A DNA stretch of 64,000 nt, from the NCBI GenBank assembly GCA_010645155.1, contig JAAGOF010000251.1, positions 924,010 to 988,009 of the forward strand. Reading direction: 5' to 3'. The stretch comes from Tigriopus japonicus. Its lineage: Eukaryota; Arthropoda; Copepoda; Harpacticoida; Harpacticidae. Below, one piece after another: positions 1 through 11,815 of the stretch; the stretch's first letter is position 1; each line of letters starts with the position of its first letter. Both the position numbers and the translations under genes were made by a program. Under the pieces are notes generated by a model, which saw only the letters and a list, made by a program, of their open reading frames with translations, was not told the DNA's origin and searched no databases.

Positions 1-1640
1 GGTCACTTGGCACCACAAGGAACACATAAAAGATGTCACTCTCCACATCAGAATTTGTTTTGGCCGTGTCGTATTGCTCTAATCCAGCACTTTGTCCCCT
101 TCTACAACTACTACTATTTTGGCCTCGGAATCGTTAGTTTCAAAGGCAACGAGGGAAAGCACTTGCGAGACCTCGGGCCTCTTGGCCACAAATCAGGACG
201 ACGAGCACAAGGAATTGCCCGTCTTGTCCCAGTGGTCACCAACTCAATTCTCTGATTGTTCTCCAAGCCCGCAAACGACTCTCGCTGGACACTGTTTAAG
301 CCATGAGGTAGTTTATTCAACACAGGTGGAGGCTTAAACAATAATACCCTCTGCCGTTATTGTTCGCACAAGATGTCTTGTTCAATTTGATGTTCGAGTA
401 AAGTTGAGCAATGGAACATAACTTGGACCAAGGATGTTGCCTTGAAACGACCCTTGGGATAATAACCTAACTCCGGAGATTCAGGAACGTCTTGAAGGAG
501 GAGCAATGAGGTGACTTGACTTTACTGATCTGCCGTCTAAGCATTTTCGTGAATTGTGAGGTTAAGACCCTGCTCCTACTATCCTTTGCTTTCGTTTCGG
601 CTTTGCAATCTCTTGAGCCGTGTTCACATGCTTCCCTAGCATCCAGAACTTTTCCGTTCTCTTGACTTTCGTCTTAGCTGTGCTCTCAATCCCATCCGTG
701 ATGACTTTGTCTTTCACTGGATGATGATGAAAGAAGCTCTTGAACCCATGATGAAACTCCGTCATGACTTCTTATTACTCATGATGTCGTGTTCCCCGAC
801 CATTCGATAAAACAAGGAACAAAAATGAAATTCAAATGGATCAGGCTTTGTAGAGCCTTATTTTTTACTTATAAACCCACCCGACGCCCGACATCCTGGT
901 CGACTTTCTACCTCCCATATTTTGGAGCAAATTCATAAAAACTCGAATTTATTGCTCATGTGGCCAAATTGTAGTTGATCACTTTCATGTTCATTTTAAA
1001 ATTAATGACGTGTTAAAGGCGAGAATTCAGACTGTAAATGGGCGCAGCAAGGAGCCTGTCAAAGATGAGGGCAGTTGCTCTGAAGAGAACTGAGGTCACT
1101 ACCCAAGATCCGATTTTCTCCACTGACGTATTCTACCTATGCGAGTACTACAGCCTTAGAAAGACCGTTCAGCCACGGCCACTGACAGCTCCTGAATCAT
1201 GGGGAACGGATTTTTCTTTTGCACTCCTCGAGGTTTTTTTCTCGCTTACAAGTAACCCAGGTGGAGAGGATAATGTGGAGCAGACTTGATGGGACGTGTG
1301 CGTGTGATCCCTTTTGAACGCAAAAGTACTTGCATCACTATTACGTGGACAACCCTCTTTCCTTCTGAGCTCACTCGCACTAGTTTCGATGCGAATTACA
1401 TTCCAGTGACCTTTTTCGCATTAGCTTTAGCCTTCAAGAGGAAATTGTCGAGTATTCATCAAGCTTTGAGGATATTTTTTTTTAAATTTTGAGGGATGTA
1501 TTCTCGTACCCTGACGACAAAAAAAAACCATTTTTTAAAATTTATTTGAATTTGGAGATTCAAAACAGGAAAAATACATAGGTATCATTGATATTCGCAC
1601 ACTTAACCACTTTATCAAATATATCGGTTCAAAGGAAGCC
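1..1640. other. gene-less stretch, no recognised feature
   Basis: I see no protein family, RNA gene or clear repeat here. Open frames on either strand are under 85 codons, lack recognisable motifs and overlap each other. The stretch may be old intergenic sequence or the edge of a gene outside the window. Confidence 0.5.
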
Positions 1641-2000
1641 AGAATAACCTAGCGTACTAGCGTGTAGGTTGCATAAGTGCTTCCCCAGACGGCCGATGTT
1701 CGAATCCTGTTGGTGATAAAATTGAAGTTGTCGGGAGAAATCCTTTTTCTAGGGAGGAGTCGTGGCGTCCTCGTTAGCGCAGTTTCCTATAATGAGAGAG
1801 GTCCCAGGTTCGATTCTCCTCTTGGACCTTTCTCAAGGAAGCTTTTAGACGCTAATTTAAACCCACAGACGGAGAACCATTCTGATACCGGACATGAGAT
1901 TGCCTATCGGAAAAACTTTGGACGATGTGATGGCTGGCTTCACTGGCTGGGCGAGGCTCAACCCTCCGACCCTAGCACCAACAATCCAAAAAAAAGAATA
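1641..2000 (+). repeat. tRNA-derived SINE-like repeat
   Basis: A tRNA-like promoter is visible: an A-box-like TTAGCGCAGT at 1774-1783 and a B-box GGTTCGATTC at 1807-1816, 24 bases apart. The segment after the B box (CTCCTC...CTTTCTCA, then a GGCTGGCTT-rich tail) recurs at about 24820-24990 inside another transposon. That makes it a dispersed repeat, not a tRNA gene. A second B-box-like string (GATGTTCGAATCC, about 1697) just upstream hints at a dimeric head. The end is a short A-rich run near 1988-1997. No anticodon arm folds by eye. The boundaries are approximate. Confidence 0.55.
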
Positions 2001-2410
2001 ATAGAGGTCGATTTTTTGCAGATTAGCACAAACTACCCCCAGACTTCTCAATTCTAGCTAAGCAGGCAGACCGCCGTGACAGTGCGGAGATCCGTGACCT
2101 CTAGATGACGTAGGCTGTATTTTCTGAATTGACTCTGAGAATCGAACTTCAAAAAGGATATTTGCGTTACAAACACGGTGGCGCACTCTATGACGTTCCT
2201 TATGAAACAATCATTTTTACCAATGTTGTTAGGTAATCCCTCATAGAGGGCGGTTTTGTCGACGTCAAAATTGAGATATCTCTATTTTATTTATCTATGA
2301 GATTAGTCATATTCGTTCTTGTTCAGGTTTTGTTTTACCACAACCAGACTTTTCGAAAGGCAAGAGGCATATCTTCCGAGTTAAAAATGGCAGGAGTGTC
2401 AAGTCGAACA
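2001..2410. other. gene-less stretch
   Basis: No coding, RNA or repeat structure recognised between the SINE and the palindromic MITE. Confidence 0.4.
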
Positions 2411-2753
2411 GGTGAAAATACCCGGACAGGCCATAGTCGTCGACAGGCTGTTAATTTCAGCCGGCCAGGTCAAAGTTTGTCAATGCAACCAAGGGGTCAG
2501 AAATGCACGCGCAGGCTCTGAAAATGTGGTGCGCATCAAAAAGTCAAGAAACTTCTACCCAGTTCGTGATTCAACCCGTTTGAATGAGTGACTTCCAATA
2601 ACAGACAGGCTGAAATTAGAGCAATTTCTAAATGAGCTGGCCTGCATGTAAGCTTCATTTTTCAGCTTGACGTAGTCAAAATTCAGCCAAGCAGGCTAAA
2701 AAATTGGCCTGCTTATCACTTTAGCCTGTCCGTGTATTTCCGCTCAAGCACAG
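2411..2753. repeat. palindrome-ended MITE-like repeat, copy 1
   Basis: The left end reads GAAAATACCCGGACAGGC, and the right end is its near reverse complement (GCCTGTCCGTGTATTTCC). The first 110 bases match 39806-39912 directly, and the last 115 match 39608-39727 in reverse complement. The same family is therefore present twice in the window. No open frame of note. Probably a non-autonomous DNA element; I could not define a target duplication. Confidence 0.5.
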
Positions 2754-3102
2754 CAGCATGTTCAAGCAGACTTGTGTCTATTACATTTAAAAGTAATTAA
2801 ATTAATTACCATTGCAATTACTTTATTTTCAATTTTAATCAATTACAATAACAGTTTGACAATTTCAATTCATTACAACAATTTGAAAAGTTTACGCCTA
2901 ACACTTTTTGACCATCTACCGACAAGCCGAATTCCCGATATCATTCCCTCCATTCCCTCGGCTTTCTGGCATAGCCGAATAATCTATTCTTTGCCAATGA
3001 ACGCTGGCTACAGACGCCAAGTGGCAAGAGAATTTTTACTGTAGGGACAGGAAGTTTAGACGAATAAAACTGTCAAATTTTCAATTCAAGAATAAAAAAT
3101 TC
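2754..3102. other. AT-rich gene-less stretch
   Basis: AT-rich sequence with ATTACAATT-type repeats at 2780-2890. A short open frame here has no family features. Confidence 0.4.
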
Positions 3103-4383
3103 AATGATCATATTGAGCAAATCATTGAAGGGCTCGAAAGTCACTAGTCAGTTGATGTAGTCTATCTTGACTTTGCCAAGGCCTTTGATAAGGTAGATCA
3201 TGGTCTTTTGCTTGATCAACTCAAAGAGTTTGGGGTCCAGGGTAAGGTCCTGACTTGGATTGCTAGTTTTATGAGCGAAAGGAAGCAGATAGTTAAACTT
3301 GAAGGATCTTTTAGCGGCATGTATGATGTCAAGTCAGGTGTTCCGCAAGGTTCTATTTTAGGTCCGCTCTTGTTTATTCTCTTTATTGCTCCTCTCCAGA
3401 AGTTTAGAACAAAAGCCAGTATTTCTTCATGTGCTGATGACACAAAATTAGTTTTTGGAAGGAACGGTCAGGACTCAAAATGTTTAGTTGAGGACTTGGA
3501 GAAAATCTACTCTTGGGTTGGCGAGAGTAATATGGCACTGAACGGGAAGAAATTCCGCACAATGACGTATGGGGCGTCCAAATTAGATGTTCCGCTCAAA
3601 GACAATGGAGGTTGTGATATTGAGCAGGTATCGTCCATGAGGGATTCAGGAGTTGTCGTCCAAGATGATGGAAAGTTTGATGAGCATATCCAGTTGAAAG
3701 TGGGGAAGGCATTTCAAACATGGGGCTGGATCTATCGCACTTTCAAGTCCAGAGACAGTATTACGATGCTAACTCTGTACAAGTCGATTGTTCAGCTGCA
3801 TCTTGAATATGCCTCACCCATTTGGGCTCCAATGAGTTTAGCAGGTTTGCAAAAGGTCGAGCAGGTCCAAAGATGCTTCACTAGGAATATCACAGGAATG
3901 AGAGAGCTCCCGTTTTGGGAGAGGCTCCAGAAATTAGGGTTGTACAGCACTCAGAGAAGGTATGAAAGGTATCTGATACTGTATGTCTTCAAGAGCATTC
4001 ATGGGCTCTGTCCTAACCCAGGATTTGAGATCAGTTGTAGCGATTGTAGAGGTTTTACGTGCGCTCTGAGAGCACCTCCAAATCCATGGGAATCGAGGCT
4101 AGTTCGATCAATGAAGTCCTCCTCTCTTCTTTTTTAGGCTCCTTCATTGTTCAATTTATTTGCCTTCGTCGGGAATATGTAGGAGCTGATCCTCTAACAG
4201 CATTTAAGGCAGGATTGGACAAATTTTTAAATACTATTCCTGACCAACCCACTATTCAAGGGTTGTACAGATCTGCCAACAGTGACTCATTGGTAGATCA
4301 AATTTCATATAAACTGTAATTTTATAAACTATATAAATCATTAAGTCTCTTTACAGGGAATCCCATTCCTTGTAGCGGTTTTA
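3103..4383 (+). mobile_element. 5'-truncated non-LTR retrotransposon (LINE), copy A: RT and C-terminal part of ORF2
   Basis: Homology to the other LINE copies starts near 3103. Reverse-transcriptase motifs follow in order: VYLDFAKAFDKVDH at about 3160-3200, GVPQGSILGPLLFILFI at about 3340-3390, and an active-site box at about 3430 that reads CADD instead of the usual YADD/FADD. A thumb and C-terminal part follow (WIYRTFKSRDS, LEYASPIWAP). The main open frame is 3208-4137 (309 codons); a stop lies upstream at about 3149 and a frame break near 4135, so the copy is dead. The 3' end carries a small hairpin (GGGAATCCCATTCC, about 4356-4370) and then AATCCGC and poly-C/poly-A. The layout is of the CR1/Jockey type of LINE. 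Related copies are at 9907, 32600 and 60100. Confidence 0.85.
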
Positions 4384-4865
4384 AAAAATCCGCCCCCCCC
4401 CCCCAAAAAAAAAAAAGTGAACGAAAAAAGACGAATAAGATTGACCGATTAAACGAAAAAAGACGAATAAAAGTTCCCATAAAACTGAAAAAACGAAAAA
4501 CAAATTGCTTATAAGACGTAAATATCGAATTAATTTCCCAAAAAGGCAAATGAAACTGTAATGTAAGAAAGAAGACAAATAAGGTGCCCGTACAGACGAA
4601 AAATACTTTTAAAATTGTTCTCACAAAATAGACAAACCGGAGAAAAATCTGTCTGCTTGTGCAAAAACAGCGAAATCTAGAAAATTTGAAAAAAGGAAGT
4701 AATTAATGGGCAAGAGATTTTCGGTGGGACATATGTCAATTAAACCAAAAGTTCAAAAATGCTTCTCTTTGGGGAGCGTTTTCTGGAGAGCTGAAGTCAT
4801 ATTTGCAGATAAATTAATTATTCTCCTGGCCAGAAAGCTTTTTCAACCAATATCCATATTTTTCT
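4384..4865. other. gene-less stretch, homopolymer-rich
   Basis: Begins with poly-C then poly-A at about 4395-4417, followed by GACGAA/ACGAAAAA repeats to about 4620. Open frames on the minus strand are Phe-rich low-complexity translations. No gene supported. Confidence 0.5.
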
Positions 4866-4875
4866 GTGTCCCAAA

Positions 4876-4972
4876 CCACCCAAAACACCGGAACAACCGC
4901 CTAAAAGATCCGGAACAACCCCAAAAACACCGGAACAACCACCCAAAAGCTTCGGAACAACCGCCACAAAAG
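4876..4972. repeat. minisatellite 1 (about 22-bp unit)
   Basis: About four imperfect tandem units containing CGGAACAACC followed by a CC(A)AAAA stretch, with period about 20-25 bases. Confidence 0.7.
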
Positions 4973-4980
4973 GTACAGAT

Positions 4981-5086
4981 GACGGCAATGAAGGCCGATG
5001 AACGGCGACGAAGGCCGATCATCGGCAATGAAAGCCGATGAGCGGCAACGAAGGCCGATAAGCGGCAACGAAGGCCGATGACCAAC
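4981..5086. repeat. minisatellite 2 (about 19-bp unit)
   Basis: About five tandem units close to GGCAACGAAGGCCGATGA with small variants, directly after minisatellite 1. An open frame running through both arrays translates them as low-complexity repeats and is not taken as a gene. Confidence 0.75.
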
Positions 5087-5350
5087 AAGGGCCGAAAAGC
5101 TGGCCGGCTACGTCGGGGTCACCAGTATGGCGGACGCGAGGTCCGCCAAATTTATATGACCTGAGATGGTAGTAGACTTTATTTATGACTAGTACATGTA
5201 TACTATATATCAGGGATCAGAGTTCATGTACGAGTGACGAGCTTACGCTCGCCACATCTTTTATCGGCGGTCTTACCCAAGAAGGACGAATTACATTATA
5301 ACATTTAGACAGAATTTTAACATTCAAGACAATAAGAAAGAAAGGTATTC
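5087..5350. other. spacer downstream of channel gene 1
   Basis: Contains GCCGGC/GGTCCGCC-rich sequence and then AT-rich sequence. No further feature recognised. Confidence 0.4.
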
Positions 5351-5356
5351 TTTATT
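5351..5356 (-). promoter_or_regulatory. candidate polyadenylation signal of channel gene 1
   Basis: AATAAA on the minus strand, 62 bases after the stop codon of gene 1, at the position expected for a short 3' UTR. Confidence 0.45.
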
Positions 5357-5417
5357 AACTCTCTAACTTCAAACAAAGTTTGTTAAAAATCAACGTATCA
5401 GGTGTTTGCTGAAACGA

Positions 5418-7501
5418 TTAACGAAATAAAAATCTTTCTTCAAGCATCCGAACCAATCTCAAAGCTACATCCAGAAAAGAGAATCCCAAGAATAGACCAA
5501 GACTGCCGCCAAGTGAAGAAATAATGGTCGTGAAATCATACACCAAAACCTCTTCTTTTATCGTAGTATCTAGACTTTCCGCCATCACATAAATCGTAGT
5601 TACATTAGTTCTTCCATATAACTTGATATTTGTTGTCGATGTTTGATATGAAACGACTTCACAATTTTTGGTACAACGCTTGAAAACCGTCATTGTTAAA
5701 AAGGCGCTTTCCTGTTCAGTAATAAGTTCGTTGGCTTCTTTGAAAGATGAGCATAAAGGCTTTTCCACTGAGAGCGAGGATTGATCTACGTATAGCGTGA
5801 ATAAAAACATTTCGATTGAATAAATTGATTTTAAGGTAAAACAAATTTCTTACTCAAGGCGATATCGATTAAGGAACGGCACCGAAATGGTTTTCTGAGT
5901 TGAGCCAAATATTGGTCAATACATCCATAAAAACCAAGGGAGTCCCAATCATCTCGACATTTCCCGTTAACTTTTGAAGGCTGAGAAAGCTTTCTGTGGA
6001 TTTGCTTTTTTACAAATATGTCATTGATTGATCCTGGAAGAATATCTAGGATATGTTTTCTTGTTCCAATCCACCACTGAAACAAAGGCAGGCCAGGCGT
6101 TTTGTTATCATCACAATTTCAAGTAAAAGTGATTTCAGACTCACCTGACTTACCAAAAGAAGCTCCATCCCACGATCATGTAAATACATTTGAAATTGCC
6201 CGTTTTGATTACCGTCAAAAACGTTATTCAATGTTAATTGTAAGGTCGTGCTCCTCGTTGCTGGGAATTGATCAAAGAGGAACGTAAAACATTTTCCGTT
6301 GTAACGTGTGTTTGTTACCTATGGGGCATTAATTCAAAAACGGATTTATCCATACAGCGTGTCAATCAAGGTAATGTAGAATATGATAAGGATGCTACGG
6401 TATAACCAAAAATTTTAAGAAAAAAGCGCGTTTTATCATCAAAGAGCTTTTTCCACGAAAATGGGTTGTATAGGGTTGCATTTTAACGCATTTATTATTT
6501 TAGGTCTACCAAAATCATTTGAGATTAACGGGCACTAATTTTATAATCAAACTACATGCGTTGACACGCGGGCTTCGGGTACATTTGAGACGCAGCAGCG
6601 GGGTTACCCCTTATGTTTTATGTCAACTTTTTTCAGGTTTCTGATTTTCTTATTTCCTCAAGCCTCCTTCAGACAATAAAAGTTAAGTCAAAGTTATAGA
6701 TGTACTTTTTTAGCATGATTTGTATCTTGATGTTTGTTTGGCGTGGTTCAGAATTTCTCTGATGAACATTTTTGAAAAAAATCGAGGCCGAAGGTCAAAC
6801 CTTTTTTCCAGACACCTATGAGAACTTTTAAAATTGTCTTTTGGGCCAAATCTGTATTTTCGGGCCCGCTCCAGAACGTTGTTTATTCATTGATTATAAG
6901 AAAGCTTCTCATTTTTGCTTTTGTTTTGGAGATTTGTATAGGTGAAGTTCTTTCTATTAGCGAACGACAATTAATTTGCCATGGGTGGGAAGCCATTGTT
7001 TTCTCTTGGCAATTACAAAAACGCCATCTCTTACTTTATAGTATTGCTCATCTTTCCAGTTCTTGGTACTGCCCCCGAATTCAATAGTTTTAAAGACTTC
7101 ATCGAAGGAAAACATTGATGAATCATAAAGGTAGGCGGCGTTTTCCGAAACGTTGGACCAATGGGATGGTTCAGTACGATTGCGTCCAAACTGAAGACCA
7201 TCCCAAGCATGCGGAGAAAGGCCGAGACGAGAAAGCCTAGATTCTGTGGTGGGTGGATCAACGCAAATTGAAAATCGAGGTAGATGCGATTGTCCATTTT
7301 TAGGTTCAATGTTCCTGAAAATGGTTAAGAGTTTCCTCACGAGACTGAAGGTGCTTACTTTAGTTCAAGGAAGTGAGCAACTTACGAGGATATGCTGGTG
7401 GTGGCTTCTTCAAAAACCTTCAAAAGGAGCTCTTGACATTGGAGAAAAAATCCTCCAAAACAGACAAGGATGAGGGCAATCCGTGTGGCCTTTATAAACA
7501 T
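5418..7501 (-). CDS. DEG/ENaC-family (ASC) channel subunit, gene 1, 386 aa, 5 exons
   Basis: Probable subunit of a trimeric, amiloride-sensitive-type cation channel in the plasma membrane; gating stimulus unknown. Minus-strand exons: 7501-7386, 7314-7035, 6318-6145, 6076-5854, 5785-5418. They sum to 1161 nt, exactly 387 codons including TAA; introns are 71, 716, 68 and 68 bp. TM1 is at residues 8-30 (CFGGFFLQC core). LPRFSICVDPP follows, matching the FPxVTxC region after TM1. GKCFTF starts exon 3, and RCTKNC lies before the second membrane pass. TM2 is about 349-376, with GGSLGLF at 357-363 and the G-x-S filter triplet GFS at 365-367. The start is chosen because an in-frame TAA lies 21 bases upstream and the exon then splices in phase 2. 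Only seven residues precede TM1. It is divergent to unit 2 and is the only intact minus-strand member. Typical family members exceed 500 aa. Confidence 0.88.
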
Positions 7502-7819
7502 TGTAATAGGACTGAAGGATTACTTTGCGGACACGCCCTTCATAATAGGTACATGACGTCTTGAATTTAAAAAAATTAGGGCGAAGGATCAAACAAGGTT
7601 CCAATTAAATGGAAGGTGAAAAAGGGCGAGAACTGAGTTAAGAATATTTGAGTGTCTTAACGGATGAAGGATAGTTGCTTCATTACTCATAATGACGGTG
7701 GAAACTGGCTCGAAACATTCGTCACCGCTCCCCCAACAAAGAAATCATGAAGCTTTTAGAATACTAAAGATATAAACCACGCTCAATTCTTGCCCTTTTT
7801 GGACATTCTGACAATCTAA
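7502..7819. other. 5' flank of channel gene 1
   Basis: No gene. Parts of this flank (to about 7560, and 7720-7785) recur at 40376-40490 and 41285-41345, showing that the gene-1 upstream region was duplicated. A promoter cannot be pointed to. Confidence 0.5.
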
Positions 7820-7916
7820 ACATAGAAGAAATTCATCAAAAAGGAATGTAAAACATTTTCCATTGTGACGTGAGTTTCTCTCGTTTGTCTCCCATAGGGA
7901 ATATGGTAAATCAGGT

Positions 7917-8401
7917 AGACCTTGGAAATGGGGCTCGGTTAAAGTTGGTGTTTTTTTTGCCTAAAGTTGCAATACGTTCTTTAAAAGTTGCACTCAATTT
8001 AAGAATGTTGCTAAAAAGTTGCTATTTTCAAGACTAAAAAGGCTTGTTTATTTATTTAAAAATGTCAAATTTGACCAAACTTTTGGCTCAATTCTGGGTA
8101 AAAATTTTAATAATGAATTTGTTTTTTTTTTTTAACCTTTGGCTTCCTTAAGAACGCAGTTTTGCTTTGCACAAATCATTTTAAGTAAAAAAAAAAACAG
8201 TAATACTTGAAAAGGTCCTGAAAAAGTACCTGTGACTGTTTTTCGAGTAAAATCCCGCAGACGTTCGCAGTTCGAGGAAAAAAGTGTCAAAAGTTGCTGT
8301 TTGTTGCAAAACAAATCGAAAAGTTTCTAATGTTGATTTAAATGGTAAAAAGTTGCAATTTTTGGTGCAAGTTGCATTTAGCAACTTTATCCAAGCCCTA
8401 A
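7917..8401. repeat. AAAGTTGC-rich insertion within the relic
   Basis: Interrupts the homology between the relic and gene 1 intron 2. The ends read TAGACCTTGGA... and ...TCCAAGCCCTA, a loose inverted match. The interior repeats AAAGTTGC/AAAAGTTGC several times. Probably a non-autonomous DNA element; a target duplication is not clear. Confidence 0.45.
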
Positions 8402-8679
8402 TGATAAACTGATTTATCCGTAAAGGTTATTTTCAAAACGCGTCAACCCAAGTTGTGTAAAATGCGGTTTGAAACTTACGGTAAGGTCGTATTATCACTT
8501 TTAAGTCTTTCTCATGTCTTTAAGTTTCCTTTGGGCCATTTACCTTTTGCAAGTCATCTTATCTGATTTTGAATATTGATTAGAATTTTGATGCGAATCC
8601 GAAACGGATCCGGCTCATGTACAGAGTAAGGAAGCAAAAATGCAATGTCAGACAACGGCAAATTTAAATTAGTATTAAC

Positions 8680-8760
8680 TAGGGACGGGCAAAAAGTGCA
8701 AATCAAAAGAAGCTTTTGGTTATCAAAAGTTGCACAAAAATCAGCCCAAAATCAAACCCC
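8680..8760. repeat. dispersed repeat (second copy at 54022-54095)
   Basis: TAGGGACGGGCAAAA, then AAGAAGCTTTTGGTTA and AAAATCAGCCCAAAA, are shared with 54022-54095 at high identity. This marks a mobile or dispersed sequence of unknown class. Confidence 0.5.
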
Positions 8761-9906
8761 ATTCTCAATGGTCGGTTCCGAACCGAAACAATCTAATCCA
8801 AAAAGTGGCCGAACAGACCCTGACTCGAACCCGACAAATCTTGGCCCTTAAACCATCCCTAAGCAATCAAGAATGAATTTGCATTGAGTGAGAAACTTTT
8901 TTTTTTGAAATATTTCGCTCCCATCAGTGACACAAACGTTTGTATCTTACTTTATAGTATTGCTCAGCTTCCCATTCTTTGATGCTCCCCCTTTATGAAG
9001 ACTGGTAGACAGAGGGGAGTATGATTTCATGAATGTAAATTGGCAACCCCAGCACCAAGTCTACAAAGAAGAAGTACTTTGGTTTGGTCTTTGAGGTCTA
9101 TTAATTACTCAAGAGAGAGTGTAAGCATAAAAACGTGTTGCCCATCGCCAACTGTTGAGATGACACCAGAAACATTTGAAATGTGTGACCAGGCAAATGA
9201 CAACAATGCAATTGATGAATCAAAGGTAGAATCGAGAAATATTTTTTGGGTCATTCTTTGTTATTGCTTGAGGTCACTTTCTTCCAATACCGGAAGAAGT
9301 CACTAGGTGACCCTGTCTTGATTTGAATACTACAACTAGGAACTTTTTGCCAAGACATTGAATTAGCCACTGATTGGAAGAACACAAATGCAAGCTTTTT
9401 GTGTTATGTAGGGTTAATGCAATACAGAAATGGACAAAAATAACTTGTGGTTCAAGAACAAGTTTTGAAAAGTTGATCTTGATTCATATGTTTGGTCACC
9501 CTAACTGTCTGCTCACCAGTTGTGAGGGCAACATTTTCCTCACAAATTCAACGCATTCTGCCCCTTTTGCCAAATCAGCCTGATAAAAGCTTGCACGCTA
9601 TCTAGTGATTAATGAACGATCTATGGTTTTGTTATTGAACTTCATCAGAATCAGCTTAATGTTCTACTGATCGCTATTGGCCAATCACCAGGGTAACTCA
9701 TGGGCACCAAGTATTAGCCTATGACAGCCAGTCTTTATACAGGCTCCCTACTCCCCGTCAATGTAATGTTTTTAAAAACTTCATTGTTAGAAAACATGGA
9801 TAAATCATAAAGATGGATTGCGTTTTCTGAAATATTAGAACAATTAGATGGTTCAGCAGCATATGTTCCAAACTGAAAACTATCTCAAGTGAGTGGAGAA
9901 AGGCCA

Positions 9907-10830
9907 AACGTCAAAATTAGATGTTCTGCTCAAAGACAATGGAGGTTGTGATATTGAACAGGTATCGTCCATGAGAGATTTGGGAGTTGTCATCCAAGAT
10001 GATGGAAAGTTTGATGAGCATATCCAGTTGAAAGTGGGGAGGGCATTTCAAACATGGGGCTGGATCTACCGCACTTTCAAGTTCAGAGATAGTATTGCGA
10101 TGCTAACTCTGTACAATCGATTGTTCAACCGCATCTTGAATATGCCTCACCCATTTGGGCTCCAATGAGTTCAGCAGGTTTGCAAAAGGTCGAGCAGGTC
10201 CAAAGATGTTTTACTAGGAACATCACAGGAATGAGAGAGCTCTCGTATTGGGAGAGGCTCCAGAAGCTAGGGTTGTACAGTACTCAGAGAAGGTATGAAA
10301 GGTATCTGATACTGTATGTTTTCAAGAGCATTCATGGGCTCTGTCCTAACCCAGGATTTGAGATCAGTTGTAGCGATTGTAGAGGTTTTAAGTGCGTTCT
10401 GAGAACACCTCCAAATCCTAAGGAATCAAGGCTAGTTTGAACAATGAAGTCCTCCTCTCTTCTTTATCGAGCTCCTTCATTGTTCAATTTGTTACCCATT
10501 AGTCTTCGTCGGCAATATGTAGGAGCTGATCCTCTAACAACATTTAAGGCAGGATTGGACAAATTTTTAAATACTATTCCTGACCAACCCACTATTCAAG
10601 GGTTGCATAGATCTTCCATCAGTGTAATCTGGTTTTATTTCGTAATTTTGTTCCGGGGACCAACACCCTAGTAACAGATAACTGGTCTCAGTGAGAGAAC
10701 AATACAAAAGAAAAACAGGAAGGCATTCGTTGGTAGACCAAATTTTGTATAAATAATAATTGTTTAAATTATTTCATTTAATATTTAGTTTTGCAAGGAA
10801 TCACATTCCTTGCAGTGGCAGTAGAAAATC
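9907..10830 (+). mobile_element. LINE 3' fragment, copy B
   Basis: Matches the C-terminal third of LINE ORF2 and the 3' UTR of copy A. A one-base loss near 10117 shifts the frame (the HLEYASPIW block is read out of frame), a stop replaces a codon at 10438, and about 100 extra bases near 10623-10726 interrupt the tail. The 3' end keeps the hairpin GCAAGGAATCACATTCCTTGC (about 10794-10814) followed by AATCCGC. The 5' junction falls inside the relic of DEG/ENaC exon 2. Confidence 0.85.
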
Positions 10831-10839
10831 CGCAGCCAA

Positions 10840-11780
10840 CCAAAAAGTAAAAAAAAAAACTGAGGCCCTAATCATACCAGAGACATCCAAATGTGTCATG
10901 GATGGATGATGGTTGCTGACTAGATGCTTTAATCAATAAGAGCAGAGTTTATATGCAAAGATATATAAGTGACTAGAAGCGAGCATGAGCATATTAGTTA
11001 GAGCAAAGCGGGAATACTACACCAAGTACTGGCGTATGCTCATCTCATTTGCTCAACTCATGAGAATTGGCAAATTTAATTCTTGATTGTAGGTAATTCA
11101 TGCAACTGGTCTTGCTAATTTTAGACTTATCAATGCATTGATTAGTAAATTGAGGTCGATCAGTAAGTCGAGGACAACCTGTTTGTTTATTTGAGACAGA
11201 AAACGATCAAATTCGTATTCAGGATCTGCGTCCACCTTTTGAGGAGCCCTTGACCGCAAATGTGCAAAATAGGGTGAAAGATGGTCAAATATGCACATAA
11301 TAAGTCAAAATCCTAATATCATGTAGGTTCTTTTTCAAAAAAAGTGATCATAATGCCTTCTCATGGGAAAAGTAATAAAAATAAAATGACGTTGCAAAAG
11401 TCATATTTCACATCTAATTTCCACGTAGTAAAGAAATCTTACAAATCGCTTAATTGGTTTTGTTGGCTTGAAAAAATGTCATTGCAATTACAAAAACTGT
11501 CAATACGTTTTTTTCAGCTGATGAGTAATAAAACAAAAAATTTGGTCCTGATGAAAAAATAATAATAACAAATTTTAGATGAATTAAACTTCAAAAATAT
11601 TCTGCCAGACCTGGTCTCGAACATATTCGAAAATTAACTTAACAATTTTAGAACTCCGTTCTATATGGTTATCCATCAATCTTAATCTTGACGGGCTTAA
11701 TGACCATTTTGTGCGACACACCCCTCACTTGAAGCCAAAAGTAAACCTGCTTCAACAGGATATATGTATTCCATTGGCAA
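10840..11780. other. gene-less stretch with a duplicated segment
   Basis: About 11040-11220 matches 41350-41520 (GACAGAAAACGATCAA and neighbouring blocks), part of the block duplication described in the findings. No gene is supported: open frames are short, AT-rich and without motifs. Confidence 0.5.
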
Positions 11781-11815
11781 AATTGAGACAGTGCTATCGA
11801 CATTTATCGAAGTTT

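Larger units (their letters stand above)
7820..9906 (-). pseudogene. scattered exon relics of a second minus-strand DEG/ENaC unit
   Basis: Three pieces align with gene 1 in order. The start of exon 3 (GKCFTF region, GTAAAACATTTTCC on plus) is at about 7831-7890. The 3' end of exon 2, including its donor (TTACTTTATAGTATTGCTCA on plus), is at about 8945-9000. A further part of exon 2 (MFSFDE and W-rich region) is at about 9765-9906. Unrelated sequence separates them (7917-8401 and about 9005-9764), and the last piece is cut by a LINE 3' fragment. No exon is whole, so no product is expected. It shows that gene 1 once had a tandem neighbour in the same orientation. Confidence 0.7.

Noticed and set aside
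1774..1816. Possible tRNA gene
   Set aside because: A and B boxes are present, but the anticodon arm does not form, and the downstream sequence recurs at 24820, as in a SINE.
1677..2057. 126-codon open frame
   Set aside because: It runs through the SINE, including its B box; the translation has no family features.
4322..4624. Minus-strand 100-codon frame rich in Phe
   Set aside because: Composition artefact of GACGAAAAA repeats and the poly-C/poly-A run.
4706..5041. 111-codon frame
   Set aside because: The second half is the translation of two minisatellites; no start context or homology.
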